DNA of 64,000 bases from Epiperipatus broadwayi (GCA_028023455.1 JAQFVV010000072.1:2374501-2438500), one strand, 5' to 3'; counted from the first letter of the stretch, positions 24,005 to 35,645 are shown. The notes: generated by a model not told the origin, from the letters alone. Numbers and translations: made by a program.

Positions 24005-25560
24005 GAGAAGTTTATTTAGAACCATTAGCACACTCATTATATTAGGTTTATTTAAATATAAATTTTAATATTTTAGTAATGTTATTTTATCAGCACCACA
24101 TGTATATGAAGATTCTAAATATGAGTGAAATAATTTTCCCACATATTCCAAAATGAGTTCCAGTAGCAAATACAATTTAATTATACATTTTTATTGATTG
24201 TTCAAAGATTTAATAATTTAAATTTTACTATCTAAAATCTACATTCTCCTATTTTCAAGCTACTCGTTTAAACACATATGATCATCTATAAAAAAAAACA
24301 CTTTTATTTTAAGCATGGACATTTTCAAAAATCAATGCTGAAACAACTGTTTTGATTATAGTACCAGAGAAATGTAATGATAGGCTTTTCATTTAATATT
24401 GTATTACAATAGAAATTTTTGATAAAGATTGAAAGGCACCTATTCTAAAAGTAAAATGTCACTCAATAAAAGAGCATAAATACTAATTGAGCACATGCTA
24501 AAAGAAGCATTGATTGATTATCTTCCATTTTATGAAAACAAAAACTATTCATTTTTCCAAAGCATCAATCGATTCTATTCTACTGTTTGCTTCATCTATC
24601 AGATCAATCTAATTCTCACTCCTATCTCTTTCGTCTAGTTTCCTTTAAAATATTTTAAACCCTTCTAATTCAGTAAAAATATTCTTATTTGCTTTTGTTT
24701 GCATTATTGGCTTAGTGATTTTATAAAATCAAGATTTTTTTGTTAAGTAAAAGATATAAATATTCACACACATATCAATAAAGATTCAGTACATCTTCAA
24801 AAAACCCCAATCATTGGGACAGTTATAGACAATTAGGTTTCTAAAAATGAAAATGAAAGTCATGTTATTTTCATGGTTGGTAATCAGAGAGAAAGCCAAT
24901 AAACTTAAATGGCGGACAATTTAAGTTAGTAACTAACCAATCCATGTTAGTTCACTACATTAATATTATTCACAATGCACAAAAAACCTGATTATTCTTA
25001 AATAACACATTAATGAGATTTTCTTTGAAGACAGTCTGATTCAGATGTGAATAAATAATTGTTATATTTAAAAAAAAGTCTTGCCTCTCCCTTGTTAGAG
25101 ATTATAAATTCATTAGTTACGGCAATAACTTATGCCTATAGGCATTGAGTACTAAAAATATCAAGGCTTCAAATCTGAATCCATTCATAGTGGCTATCTA
25201 CAACTGCAAGCCATTTACAAATTTAGAAAGACTGAATACATAGAAAGGCTGTCGTTTATTAAGATTTGATAAAGCTTACTCAAATCAAATGTTCCTTTGT
25301 TTTTTCTCTTAATTTCATGTGTGAAGTACAATCTTGAAATTATAAGTATTATGGCACTTATACAAAAAAAAAATGTCACTGTTGAGGTAGATTGTATCAC
25401 AAACAGCTTAGGAGATTAATCATTCAATTTAATGGAAGATACTAAATGGAAATAATTTATTACACTTATGTCACAATAAGTTCAGATTTTAATTTAAAAA
25501 ATGTGTTTAAAAGGCCACACATTTTAAAATTATCACAAAAATTATACACTACTCCAGTTC
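24005..25560. other. No recognised feature
   Basis: AT-rich spacer. No exon, RNA gene or named repeat seen. Confidence 0.5.
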
Positions 25561-25562
25561 TA

Positions 25563-25848
25563 GTCACCAATCATAAGCCTGATGAATCAATTCTAGATGC
25601 TAGTCCATATTAAATTCCTATCCAGTGCTGTCCTATTCATATTCTCACACTAATTTCTGATTTATGCAAAGTTTTTGATCCAGATCTAGTGTACTTCTCA
25701 TATAGGAGTCATTCAAAACTCCTTACTTATAAAGACTATAAGACAGAAACTAGCAGGAAATATGGATAGGATGGCAGTGAATAGGGATTTAATGTACCCT
25801 AACATCTAGCATCTACTGATTACTCTATCTTACGATTGGCAGCAGAAT
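25563..25848. repeat. Family A repeat, head-to-head inverted pair
   Basis: A minus half (25563-25695) and a plus half (25705-25848; core AGACAGAAACTAGCAGGAAA, 3' part TAGCATCTACTGATTACT) form an imperfect palindrome of nearly 290 bp. It is older than the 23.1-23.5 kb pair, judging by mismatches. Confidence 0.65.
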
Positions 25849-25849
25849 T

Positions 25850-26489
25850 GGACCAACATACTGTACATGGATTTGTTTCTGAAAAGCATTGTATAAGCTG
25901 GGGTCATGTTATATGATGTTCTTTTTGTAGGTACCTAAGTAGTTGCAAATATGATATGGAGAGGATAGGAGATAACAATTTATAGAATTAATTCCTTTTT
26001 TTTTTTAATGCAATAAAAAAAAGCAATGGGTACAAAAAAAGTGATCAAATAAAGGTAGTGGATAGTTAAATTATTTTTTAACTTTGAAAATATGTATTTT
26101 AAGACAATAGAGCACGTAATAGATTTGAAACAACCAGTAATTATTGGCTAATGAATGTGAGAAATATATTAATGAAAGTATAAGTTAGTATATAAAATAG
26201 TAAAATATCAAAAGTTAATATCCCTAACCTTCAAAAGTATAGCAAATTAAAGTTAGAATTTATAAATTATTTTAAAACATCCAATGTTTTGAAATTTGAT
26301 TCATCAGTAAAAAGATAACATCCTAAATTTAACAAAAACAACTTATATAAAAAAACAGAGACAAAAAAGCAGTAAACCAATAGTAAATTTTAAGCTGATA
26401 TGCAGAAATGTGCATGGAATTGTATAAAATCTAGATATTGTAGAAACATTGTCTTCCATCATAAGAAAAATAAAGCATAATTACTTAAA
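25850..26489. other. No recognised feature
   Basis: AT-rich spacer. Confidence 0.5.
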
Positions 26490-26506
26490 ACAAACATTAT
26501 ATGGTA

Positions 26507-26613
26507 TTTTTTTTTTCCTCATGCGTCATAGCATCAGCCGGGAAGCGAACCCGCTAACCCGGGACAACTGCTTGTAAAGCAGCCGTCACTGACCTCTCGA
26601 CCACCAATGCTTG
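26507..26613 (-). mobile_element. tRNA-derived SINE (SINE B) with target duplication
   Basis: The minus strand carries the tRNA-like body (complement of AAGCGAACCCGCTAACCCGG, TGCTTGTAAAGCAGCC and CTCGACCACCAATGC), with its poly(A) tail shown as plus poly(T) at 26507. It is flanked by near-identical direct repeats ACAAACATTATATGGTATT (26490-26508) and ACAAACATTACATGTATTT (26614-26632). This shows retroposition by a LINE-type machinery. Confidence 0.85.
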
Positions 26614-26634
26614 ACAAACATTACATGTATTTGC

Positions 26635-27360
26635 TATAATACATTGATTTAGTTCCATCATCTATCATTAAACGTTAAATGCTTAGAAAATTTTAAACTT
26701 TATTTAAACTTTTCAAATATAAACAACTTGTTAGTAATAAGACTTAAATAGTATAATTACGAACCTACGTTATCTATTTGTAGGGGGTTTTTTCTTTCTA
26801 TTTTTAACCTTTATTTATAGCATTGTTTGTTAAATCTATTTTTTTATTTTATTTATAACAATATCTGTTTACTTTTACAATAATATATAAAAAATACATT
26901 AAATTCAATACCACATACATATTTTAAGAATACATAAATTTTATTTTTTTAGAAAATAAAATAATAATGATCAAATACTTACATTTCTTTCCAATTTCTA
27001 AAGGCCGCATATATAGTGTTGGAATGAAGTTACATAATTTTTATTCAAATATTTTTATTCAGATATTGCATTAAATCATGCAATAACACACCACATTTAT
27101 AAAAAAACTTAGAATATACATATATAGATATGCTTTATGGGGTATAACCATTTGTACTACACTTCTAAAACTTCTTTATAACAACTGTTAATATCTGAAA
27201 AACACCTTAACATATTCCTAGAGATAGTTGGACCCTATTCAAGATAGTTGGATGATGATGTTGTTGTTAACATATTGTTTATTAAACTAAATATATTCAT
27301 TACATTAATTCGTTTAAATACAGTTCAAAATATATTTACACAAATACAAATTTCATTTTC
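26635..27360. other. No recognised feature
   Basis: AT-rich spacer with long A/T runs. Confidence 0.5.
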
Positions 27361-27361
27361 T

Positions 27362-27575
27362 TCTCATCATCAACCATTATCAATCTACTGCAGGATGAAG
27401 GTCTCTCCAAGTTTAATCCATCTTTTCCGATCTTTAGCTTCTCTTCTCCACATTACCCCTGCACACTTTCTTATTTCATCCATCCATCTCTCATATGGTT
27501 TCTTTCTGAGTCTTTTACAATCTCTTGGAATCCCGTTTAAAATTTCAATTGTCCATCTATTATCATCTCTTTAAT
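27362..27575 (-). mobile_element. RTE-type LINE, 3' end
   Basis: The minus strand reads from RDDNRWTIEI-like sequence (27575) through the RPHVRW-equivalent to the ILQ*IDNG end. The 3' terminus is at 27362 (plus CATCATCAACCATTATCAAT). The 5' truncation lies at the same region as in the other short copies. The plus open frame 27248-27574 is an antisense shadow. Confidence 0.85.
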
Positions 27576-28054
27576 CCATCTTCTCTTCTTCTACTAAGTC
27601 CTAATTGCACTTTTATGTACAAGAAAATTTTTATAACATTTTAAATATTTATATAAAAATGTAAACATAATATAAAATATGCCAATACTAACAACAACAA
27701 TAAATTACATTTCAATAATATATAATAAAAATATTGATTATACCACATTAGATATTTTTTCTATATGCTAATTTTTCTCCTTTCCCCCCTCTTCAATATA
27801 CTTTTTAATTTGTTTTTTTTATTTCCCTATAATATTGCAAGCTTCTTAATTCAATAGCTAAATTATTAAATAATTTAGGAACATGATGACTTCTTACTCT
27901 AGTTCCATATTTATTACAATATTTTGAAACTATGTGTATATCTGTTTGATACATTTCAAATTGTTTTATATAAAGCTTTTTGAAAGTACTATCAAAATTT
28001 TTTTTCTCTATAATTATATAATCAAGAAGTTGATTGAATAACAAAAAAAAAAAA

Positions 28055-28158
28055 TTTTTTTCTCATGTGTCATAGCATCAGCCGGAAGCGAACCAGCTAA
28101 CCCAGGACAACTGCTTGTAAAGCAGCTGTCATTGATCTCTCGACCACCAATGCTTGAC
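28055..28158 (-). mobile_element. tRNA-derived SINE (SINE B) inside the LINE
   Basis: The tRNA-like body on the minus strand ends in poly(A) (plus poly(T) at 28055-28061). Its head is the complement of CGACCACCAATGCTTGAC at 28141-28158. It splits the C-terminal coding part of the LINE between YRNN (28159 side) and the LLDYI/PKLFNN part, so it inserted after the LINE. Confidence 0.82.
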
Positions 28159-28745
28159 AAATATTATTTCTGTATACACTTTTTTCTTTGTTGGTATATT
28201 TTTCTTCTATTAGATCAATCATTTCTTTTGACAGTAATGCTAATCTATTAATAATAGAAAAGCTTGCAAAACCGTAAAACGTTAGTCCATATCTCAGTAA
28301 AGATTCACATAAAGATTTATATATAACAATAAGAACAATAAGAATATTTAAAGAAAAAATATCTTTGATTTTGTAGAACATTGTTATAAAATACCTAAAT
28401 TTATTAATTAGTATGTTTATATGATGTTGTTTCCAAAACATTTTAAATTCTGCCATCATTTCAAGATATCTAATAAATCTTACTTATTCTACTTTTATAC
28501 ACTCATTACATATTACATTATTGTCATATAATCACTCATGTGAATGCAGATGTATATCGATATCTTTATATTTCATGTAAGGAGAGCATATTAACAAGCA
28601 TTTTGTTTTTTCTCCATTTATATAAATTCCTCTCTCAAAGCACCAAAAGACAATTTTACTTTCTTGAGATTATTTAATTGCAATATCAATATTCCTATTT
28701 ACACTCATAATAATATTATTATATAAATTGCATATTGTTGTTGAA

Positions 28746-29009
28746 TCGGTAATAAATTGAGAGGTTGCCAAACTCTCGCATGCGCCTACTGTTGCTTCTC
28801 AGACAGCCAATCAGATGTTAAGACAGCAGTCTGAAGCACATGACAGTTTTTGATAAGAAAAGGGTGGGACCATCCTTTTCTTATCAAAAAGTCTGCCATG
28901 TGTTGCAGCTTAATCGTGCTTCAGACTGCTGTCTTAACATCTGATTGGCTGTCTGAGAAGCAACAGTAGACGCATGCGAGAGTTTGGCAATCTCTCAATT
29001 TATTACCGA
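28746..29009. mobile_element. 264-bp fold-back MITE inside the LINE
   Basis: The terminal inverted repeats TCGGTAATAAATTGAGAG begin arms that match for over 100 bp, including CCAAACTCTCGCATGCG and CAGCCAATCAGATGTTAAGA. The loop contains AAGGGTGGGACC. It interrupts the LINE between the LIFMNDLGNI region and the downstream coding part. Flanking duplications were not resolved. ACTCATAATA occurs just right of it and again near 28704, which may be chance. It is GC-richer than its surroundings. Confidence 0.85.
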
Positions 29010-29509
29010 CTCATAATAAGAGTATTACTGATCCTTCGATATTAATATTTCCTAGATCATTCATGAAAATCAGAGCTCTTTCCTCGATATATTATAGGAC
29101 CTTGAGGAATCTCATATAACTTTTTTTTGCTTATTACTCAATACATTTGATATTTTTGCTACAACATAACTATCATTTAAATAATTTTTAAAAAAACTAA
29201 GCAATTTTACTCTAACTCCACAACTTTGTAAACTGTGAATCAATTGCTTATGCTCAATAACGTCAAAAGCCTTAAAAAAATCTAAAAAAATTAGTTATAT
29301 ATTTTTTATCATTAAAGGCACTATTAATTTTATCTGTAAAATTCTCTAATAACATATTTATTTCTTCATTCTATAAATCCATATTGGTTTTCAATAAAAA
29401 AAAATTATTTTTAGTTAAAAATTTTTTAATCACTTTATAAATATATTTTTCTATTATTTTAGCAATTGAAGGAAAAATAATATAGCTCTATAGTTATTAG
29501 AATTATTTT

Positions 29510-29693
29510 GGTAGTAGTTGTTTAGACAATACCAGCCACTTCATGGTGCTGTCAACAGCCAAATACACATAAATATTGAAATTAAATAACGTTGTTTCAA
29601 GAAAAAAAAAAGGCCAGGTAACATTTATTTGTGTTTTTGGCTATTGACAGCGCCATGAAGTAAGTGGCTGGTATCATCTAAACAACTAGTACC
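29510..29693. mobile_element. 184-bp MITE with 8-bp target duplication
   Basis: The terminal inverted repeats start GGTAGTAGTTGTTTAGA / GGTACTAGTTGTTTAGA and extend through ATACCAGCCACTT. They are flanked by the exact 8-bp direct repeat ATTATTTT at 29502-29509 and 29694-29701. An 8-bp duplication fits hAT or P superfamilies. It sits in the LINE upstream of the RT motif A block. The open frame 29625-29897 runs across the right boundary and is not a gene. Confidence 0.9.
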
Positions 29694-30398
29694 ATTATTT
29701 TTCCCACTAGTTTTATAAACTGATCTTGCGTTGGATGTTTTTAATAATATAGAAAACTCACTACTTTCTATTGTTTTATTAATTATATAAATTATAACAC
29801 CTGATAGACTGTCAATATTATTTTTTACATCTATTATTCTGATTATATCTATGCATGGGCTTATATTATCTCTACATTCTTTTATACAATTCTTCATTTA
29901 AATTTGGCATAAATACTGAATTAGGTTGACTATTATGTTTTCAAAATATTATTATCATGATCAATTTGTTTTAGTTTATTAATTCTTTCTACAAATATAT
30001 TATTAAAAGTATTTACTAGAAGAAAACTATCATTTATATTAAAATATTTTTTTAAATCTTCATCATTTATAGAATTTGATTTCCTTAATAATATTTCATT
30101 TATTTTCTCCATGTCACCTCTACTTTCATTAAAAAATTTATTATAAAACAATCTTTTCTCTGCTCTTATCATGGAATTAGCTTTATTTCTTAATGCCTTA
30201 TATTTAAGAAATAAATCATGATTTTTGTTTAGTTTTTTTAGATTCTTTCATTGTTTTTTCCGGTAGTTTTCGGCTTAGCGTACTGTGACCTTCGGTAGTT
30301 TTCGATTATGCATATTATGGCAGCTAGATGATGCTGCAGCATCACCAAGAAGCCTGCAAGTGATAAATTTCTATCCAAAAATGGCTGAAATCGATGGA

Positions 30399-30481
30399 AA
30401 ATTAAAATGCTGAAGGCAAGACATCCAAAAAATTGTTTAAGTCTGTAAAATTAAAATGTCTAAGGCAAGACATCAAAAGTA
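30399..30481. repeat. Two-copy direct repeat, about 48-bp period
   Basis: AAATTAAAATGCTGAAGGC then AAGACATCCAAAA is followed by AAATTAAAATGTCTAAGGC then AAGACATCAAAAG. It is a short imperfect tandem duplication next to the LINE's 5' end. Confidence 0.7.
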
Positions 30482-30589
30482 AGAAAAAAATCAAGTAAAA
30501 AAAAATTGGTTCGCCTGACAATTTATTGATCGAATTAATATGGAACTTTTTATTATTTTTTAATCACAGTGATTTCTTATGCCTTATTG

Positions 30590-30986
30590 CAGGGGTCCCC
30601 AACCTTTTTGCACTTAAGAGCACATTCTATAATACCGGCCAGGTGACGGGCACCATTTATTTTTTCAACCAGATGGCGAGCACCATTTATTTTTTCAATG
30701 TAAATTTATAGTTGGATATTGTTAATAATACACATAATGTACAAAAAAATATTTATTTCAAAAATAAAATGTTAACATATAATTGACGTTTATATTTTTA
30801 TGCTGTAAAAGTATGGTATGCCCTACAATTTGATTACAATATAATACAATAATTTATAAGAAATTTTAAAAATTAAATTTATTTGTATCAGATAAATAAT
30901 TTTTTATCATGTTCGGATAGCGGCGGGCACACATAAAATGGTCTGCGGGCACCATGGTGCCCACGGGCATAGGGTTGAGACCCCTG
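30590..30986. mobile_element. 397-bp hAT non-autonomous element with 8-bp duplication
   Basis: It begins CAGGGGTCCCCAACC and ends with the inverted GGGTTGAGACCCCTG. Exact 8-bp direct repeats CCTTATTG flank it (30582-30589, 30987-30994). Subterminal GGGCACCATTTATTTTTTC is repeated twice (near 30649 and 30678), and GCGGGCAC-type repeats are near the right end. This terminus and the 8-bp duplication are diagnostic of hAT. It has no transposase. The good state of the ends suggests it is one of the younger insertions here. Confidence 0.93.
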
Positions 30987-31056
30987 CCTTATTGTATATA
31001 TCTGCTACAAACTTTTGATACATAGAATTAATAACATTAATTTTTTTTAACTTCAT

Positions 31057-31425
31057 TCCAATCAGCCCCAGGGTGGCCTTTGAGCATTCCATCATCAGAT
31101 TTTCAATTGGATGGACGGTTGAAGAGTTTGAGTGTGGAGTAGATTGAGGCCTGTCCATTAGAGTATGAGGTTTGGCTATCTTAATATATATCTGAGCACT
31201 TATAGCATATATGTGTAGAGATGGTAATCTGGACCAACTGATGATTGCTGGTTTATCATGAAATACGCATATTGGTGATTATTTATCTTTTCAACATATA
31301 TGTGTTCAAGTGTATCAGTGTTATGACATAGTGTGGAAAGTGGTGGGTCATGTGAAAGTCTGTGCTCATATACCCTATATATTACATATATAGACACAGG
31401 TATATATAAGCCTGCGTGTTTCAAC
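31057..31425. mobile_element. Fold-back element, single-arm copy
   Basis: This is a close copy (about 90% by eye) of the right arm of the 6918-7716 element. It starts CCCAGGGTGGCC and runs through CCATCATCAGATTTTCAATT and CTCATATACCCTATATATTA to the terminal hairpin ACACAGG...CCTGCGTG. The left arm is absent, so it is either truncated or the ancestral monomer. The conserved open frames in both copies (31200-31433 and 7489-7743) reflect DNA similarity, not evident coding constraint. Confidence 0.82.
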
Positions 31426-31815
31426 TTGTACAAATTTTCTAACTAGTTTATTGTTATATAATATCAATTTATTTTCCACTAGTTCTGATATTCTATTATG
31501 ATGTATTCTGTTTGGAAAAGATATAAATGTAAAATAATGCTGAGCAAGCTTTTCTCTAATAACAGTTGTTGGTATTTGAAAAGTTTAAACAAAGTTCAAA
31601 ATTTTCTCTACATTCAACATTTAATGATAGACGAGGGAAATAGTTCAACATACTATCATATCTAATATACCATCATCACAAATCTTCAGACAAATTATAT
31701 TATTATTTTCCAAGATTTTCAATACTTTTGTGTTGCTTATATCTAAAAATCTTTTATCATTTCTTTGCACTTTCCACAATGCTTTTGTCTTATTCAATTA
31801 TTTGACAGTTTAAAC

Positions 31816-32349
31816 TAGGGTTTGGCAAACTATGACTCTAGTCAAATATGGCTCTTTAATCCCAATCTCATAGCTTACCTTTATAAATATAAACACATTT
31901 TTTATTTCTTCATGTAATTTGTAAATAAATATTTTGATGGAAAAAGAAAAATGTGCATTACATTGTTTCTTGAATTTAGAGAATAGTAATTATTGTATCT
32001 GATAAATATTTAAATATTAGAAATTTGTGAATAAATCAAACTATCAAAGTAATTTTTTTGTTTTTATTTATTCATTTTTAAAAGAATTTTTACTTTTGTT
32101 AGGATATATACGGATTCTATTATGCTTTACTATTAACAGCCATTCAGAAATTTGAAATTTTCAGGTACATATTTTTCGCCTCTTTTCTTACGGCTCATGC
32201 CTCATTAATGGGGAAACGATTTAAACAAAATGGATCTTTTTCACCTCTTTGTGGCTATTTAATGTGGGGGTAACTCTATTGTGACTTTTTAATAAGAGAA
32301 GGGAAGAAGATTTAAACAAAATTTGTGTTAAAAAGTTTGCCTATCCCTG
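31816..32349. mobile_element. 534-bp hAT-like element
   Basis: The left end TAGGGTTTGGCAAACTATGA and right end AAAGTTTGCCTATCCCTG are inverted copies. Degenerate 8-bp flanks GTTTAAAC (31808-31815) and GGTTAGAC (32350-32357) match at 6 of 8 positions. The interior is AT-rich and non-coding. It is the same family, inverted, as 57030-57864: both carry the AATCCCAATCTCAT block just inside one end. Confidence 0.82.
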
Positions 32350-32439
32350 GGTTAGACTATCTAGTCTTCTTCGTGGCAGTACAACATAACTGTATTACAT
32401 TATTTGTTTATTTTTACAAACATGCAATTGCATTTTATA

Positions 32440-32540
32440 GATCTGAAGAAGACCGTTGAGCAGTCAAAACTATCAGACAGCAAGTGAATAGAAAGCATTG
32501 TGAAAAGTGCAAAAAAGTAATTTTTTTTTTGAGACTTACC
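32440..32540 (+). repeat. CTGANGA/GAAA-type hairpin repeat, single arm
   Basis: The hairpin at 32443-32470 reads CTGAAGA A GACCG TTGAG CAGTC AAAAC, with one mismatched pair and A in place of the first G of GAAA. The downstream AGCATTGTGAAAAGTGC matches the 50195-50215 copy (AGCATTGTAAAAAGT), so both belong to one element family. Confidence 0.6.
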
Positions 32541-33083
32541 ACAAAGTGTATGGAAAATTCTACAAAGAACTACATAATAGCAATTTGTAGGTCAAAAAAC
32601 ATCAAACAAAATAATCATATATTCTAAATAAATAATATATTAAATCTCTAAAGAATGGAAATGTTCCAGAAATTGATGAATAATAGACAAAAGTAACAAA
32701 TGGTAGTAATGGCTTAATATGCATAAGCTACTCTTTTGCACTGAATAGGATTATAAATAGACATTGCTGCGATTTTAGTTTTCCAATTTACAAATTCTGA
32801 AAAATATTTACTAAAATAGAATAATAGAGATTAGACTCCAAAAAGAATTCCATTAGTGTGAGACTGCAACAATTTTAACAGGAAATATCTTCTGAATTAA
32901 AATGAAAAACAAAGACAATAAAAATAAAAGGTAATTAATTACTTAAAACATCTAGACTTTGAAAATAATATAACTGGTTTCACAAATAATCTTTCAAAAT
33001 TGCAGGAAATTTACAAGAACTACCACTACGAGATGAAAGGGAAAAAGTAAAAAAAAGAAAAGATACGTAATAATAAAACTGCA
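32541..33083. other. No recognised feature
   Basis: AT-rich spacer. Confidence 0.5.
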
Positions 33084-33249
33084 ATAATAACAACATTTCA
33101 CTCTTCTTACACTTTAAAGCAAAATATATTTATTTATTCTTTACAGTTTCGATTGTTCCTAGCAGTCTTCAACAGATTGCTAGGAATAGTCAAAACTGTA
33201 AATAAATATATTTTGCTTTAAAGTGTAAGAAGAGTGAAATGTTATTATA
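33084..33249. repeat. Near-perfect 166-bp palindrome
   Basis: The arms 33084-33160 and 33172-33249 are almost fully complementary (for example CTCTTCTTACACTTTAAAGC against GCTTTAAAGTGTAAGAAGAG). They are separated by about 11 bp. The centre carries the CTGTTGA A GACTG...CAATC GAAAC hairpin motif seen elsewhere. It is a fold-back element with no coding capacity. Confidence 0.9.
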
Positions 33250-33745
33250 TGTTATGTAAAGAAAGCAAAAATAAAAAAGGAAAGAGGAAGAGAAAGTATT
33301 GAAAACTGCAATAAAAGACAATAAATTTTTCAAAAAAAAATGTTTGAGTGTTAGTAAGTTAATAATTATAAATATCGTGATAAAATTATCAATATGGATT
33401 TAAAATATGATAAATAAAATTAATTATAGAAATAAATTTAGATGAACACTTTTGGCAGAAATAACATTTTATGTGTTCTGTGTCTAAAAAGAGTTTTTAA
33501 AAAATACAGCCTTAGACCGCTACACTCAATCTAGAAATCCATGAAAGTATGTATTTTAAGATTAACAAAATTCTAACATTTAAATCTGAAATACATACAT
33601 GTGAACTCAGAAAAATACATCTTTAAATTTGATATCTTGGCTAAAGATAGTCTCTAGTTTAAACAATTAATGATAATCATTATCATATTTATCCAGAGTA
33701 GATCGTATCAAATTTTGTGGATGTATTTGTAAATCAAAATGTAAC
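33250..33745. other. No recognised feature
   Basis: AT-rich spacer. Confidence 0.5.
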
Positions 33746-33749
33746 AATC

Positions 33750-33992
33750 GGTGAAAAAATTAAACTTGAGTTGGGCTGAAGCTAGGCTATAGACATTTTT
33801 AAAAGAATGCACAGTTGATGATCAACTTAAAAATTCTAAACAGAACCTAAACATTTTGAGACAACAAGATAACACTTGTGGGATTGGATGGAATAAGAAA
33901 GTTTTCCAAAGAGATATAAAGAAGTTATAGATAGAAAATCTTAAATAAACTTAAATAAATCATTCTACAATGGATAGATAAGGTTTGAAAAA
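33750..33992 (+). mobile_element. RTE-type LINE, very old 3' end
   Basis: The family order is still recognisable: GAGTTGGGCTGAAGCTAGGC (SWAGHIAR region), then CAAGATAACACTTGTGGGAT and GGATGGAATAAGAAAGT (KRPHVRWMDEIRK region), then AAATCATTCTACAATGGATAGA (end). It is highly diverged with no open frame. It is identified by comparison with 3178-3466 and 17778-18222. Confidence 0.6.
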
Positions 33993-35452
33993 ACTTATGT
34001 AGATATTGAATTTTAAAATGTGTGGTTTTATTAAAGTCCTGAATTATTTAACTCGGTGATGAGTTGGAAAACTTAATAATTACAACTTCTTAAAATCCAT
34101 TACCAACTCAAACAATAAGGAGATGTTTTTAATTTTAATGTGAAAGCTTACTTCCTAAGCAATTAATCATCAATAAACAAAAGCATCCAGCAAATGAAAC
34201 ATCTTAAAATTATCCATTTCTTGACTGTTTGCCTAACATGGTTTATTCTTTTAAAATCTGAATAGTTATTAACAAATATTAAATAAATATTTTTAAGTAT
34301 AAACTATGTGCTTTATATCTCCTATCATTGTGTTAGAAGTCTTCATGTGAGTATAGAAATTCATGGACAATAGTAAACTATATTTTTTAACACATACATA
34401 TATAAATATATTTTCAATATACACATTTGTTACAATTTAATTCAAAATTTATGCACATTAAAACATCAACAAAATAATTCACAAAAAAATAGTAATGCAC
34501 CTATATCAAATTGGAAATGCACATTCATACACACATACATATATATATACGGACACTAGACTACTCAAATCTGTGTATGTATGTGACTGTTTATTCTACA
34601 ATTTTCTCTCAAAAAAAAAAATTGTTTCTTTTTCTTTATACTTCTTGTGATCAAAGCTGATAATAATGATGAAATAAATGTTAGATATAATGCTTAAATG
34701 ACGTTAAATTTATAAATTTCAAGTTTGCATATACAGCAGTAGACATTTATTGTGATGCTATAAGGTCGCAGTGACGGACATTTACAATGTGAATCACAAA
34801 ATTAAATTTTTTCTTCAAAAACGCAAAGCTAATGATGCCTTGTTTTTAAGTTCATGCCAATTTCTGGGTGTATATAACCATCTCTTACTTGCTATAAAGA
34901 ACTCAGTCACTTTTGTCCATAAATTCTTTAAATATTTCATGATGTAGTGCATTAGCAGTACCAGAACAATGTTTTTTATTCATCCCATTCACACATAATT
35001 TTTTTTTGCATTTTCAAACTTTTCAAAGTATTTATCATATCTGTAGAATTAAATCCAGCAGTTTAAGTATCGTAAGCATTTCTAGAAAAATTTATTTTTA
35101 TCCTTTTACTATTTTGTGAATTGCCATAATCGAACTCCAATGTATAACTTTCCCCCCTAATCATTTTCATTCTCTCATTAGGCTTGGAAAAATTATTATC
35201 ATTAACTTTACACTTTAAGATTAATATAAACAAACTTTTACATTCATAATGCATAGCAGAGAATTGCACTATAATACACAGAAATGCATTGTAACACATA
35301 ATACCTTACCAAAGACGCAAAATCACAACTTTAAGAATCTGCAAGACTTATTGAGGACATAGGAAGATTTTTAAAAAATAACTGCTGCTACATGATCAAC
35401 TAATACATACATATGCACTTTACTAATTTTTAGTAGCAAATCTCTCCATTTA
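33993..35452. other. No recognised feature
   Basis: AT-rich spacer with a short TA-rich run at 34535-34552. The open stretch 35063-35299 minus is unrecognised. Confidence 0.5.
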
Positions 35453-35454
35453 AC

Positions 35455-35645
35455 ATGGTCACCTAGTGCAAGCTGTAGTAATCAATAGATGCCAGAAAGT
35501 TTGTGCATTTAAATCTAGTGCCTATTCATCCAATATCCTAGACTAGTTTCTGGTTTATGGCTGTCATCAGTGAAGAGCCTTGGATCTGAGGGCAATGGAT
35601 CTAAACCAGAGGATCTAATGCATCTCCCTAATAACTATCTTTTAC
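35455..35645 (-). repeat. Family A repeat
   Basis: The complement reads head (GGATCTAATGC-side text), B-box-like GGATCCAAGGC, core CTGATGACAGCCATAAACC then AGAAACTAGTCTAGGATATT, and 3' end CTATTGATTACTACAGCTTG then CACTAGGTGACC. It is one of the better preserved copies. Confidence 0.75.

Larger units (their letters stand above)
27760..30245 (-). mobile_element. Jockey/CR1-like LINE with broken RT and nested insertions
   Basis: This is a minus-strand non-LTR retrotransposon fragment. In its own order: a pre-RT region (30230-29940) with LNKNHDLFLKYKALRNKANS then AEKRLFYNKFFNESRGD; a conserved FLDFFKAFDVIEHKQL block (RT motif A, catalytic Asp in KAFDVI) at about 29238-29285; then LIFMNDLGNI at about 29040-29075; then YKSLCESLLRYGLTFYGFA (28310-28260); and a C-terminal PKLFNNLAIELRSLQYYREI (27890-27830). 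Three insertions interrupt it: MITEs at 29510-29693 and 28746-29009, and a SINE at 28055-28158. Stops and frameshifts abound. The clade assignment (Jockey/CR1 group) rests on these motifs only. Confidence 0.8.
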
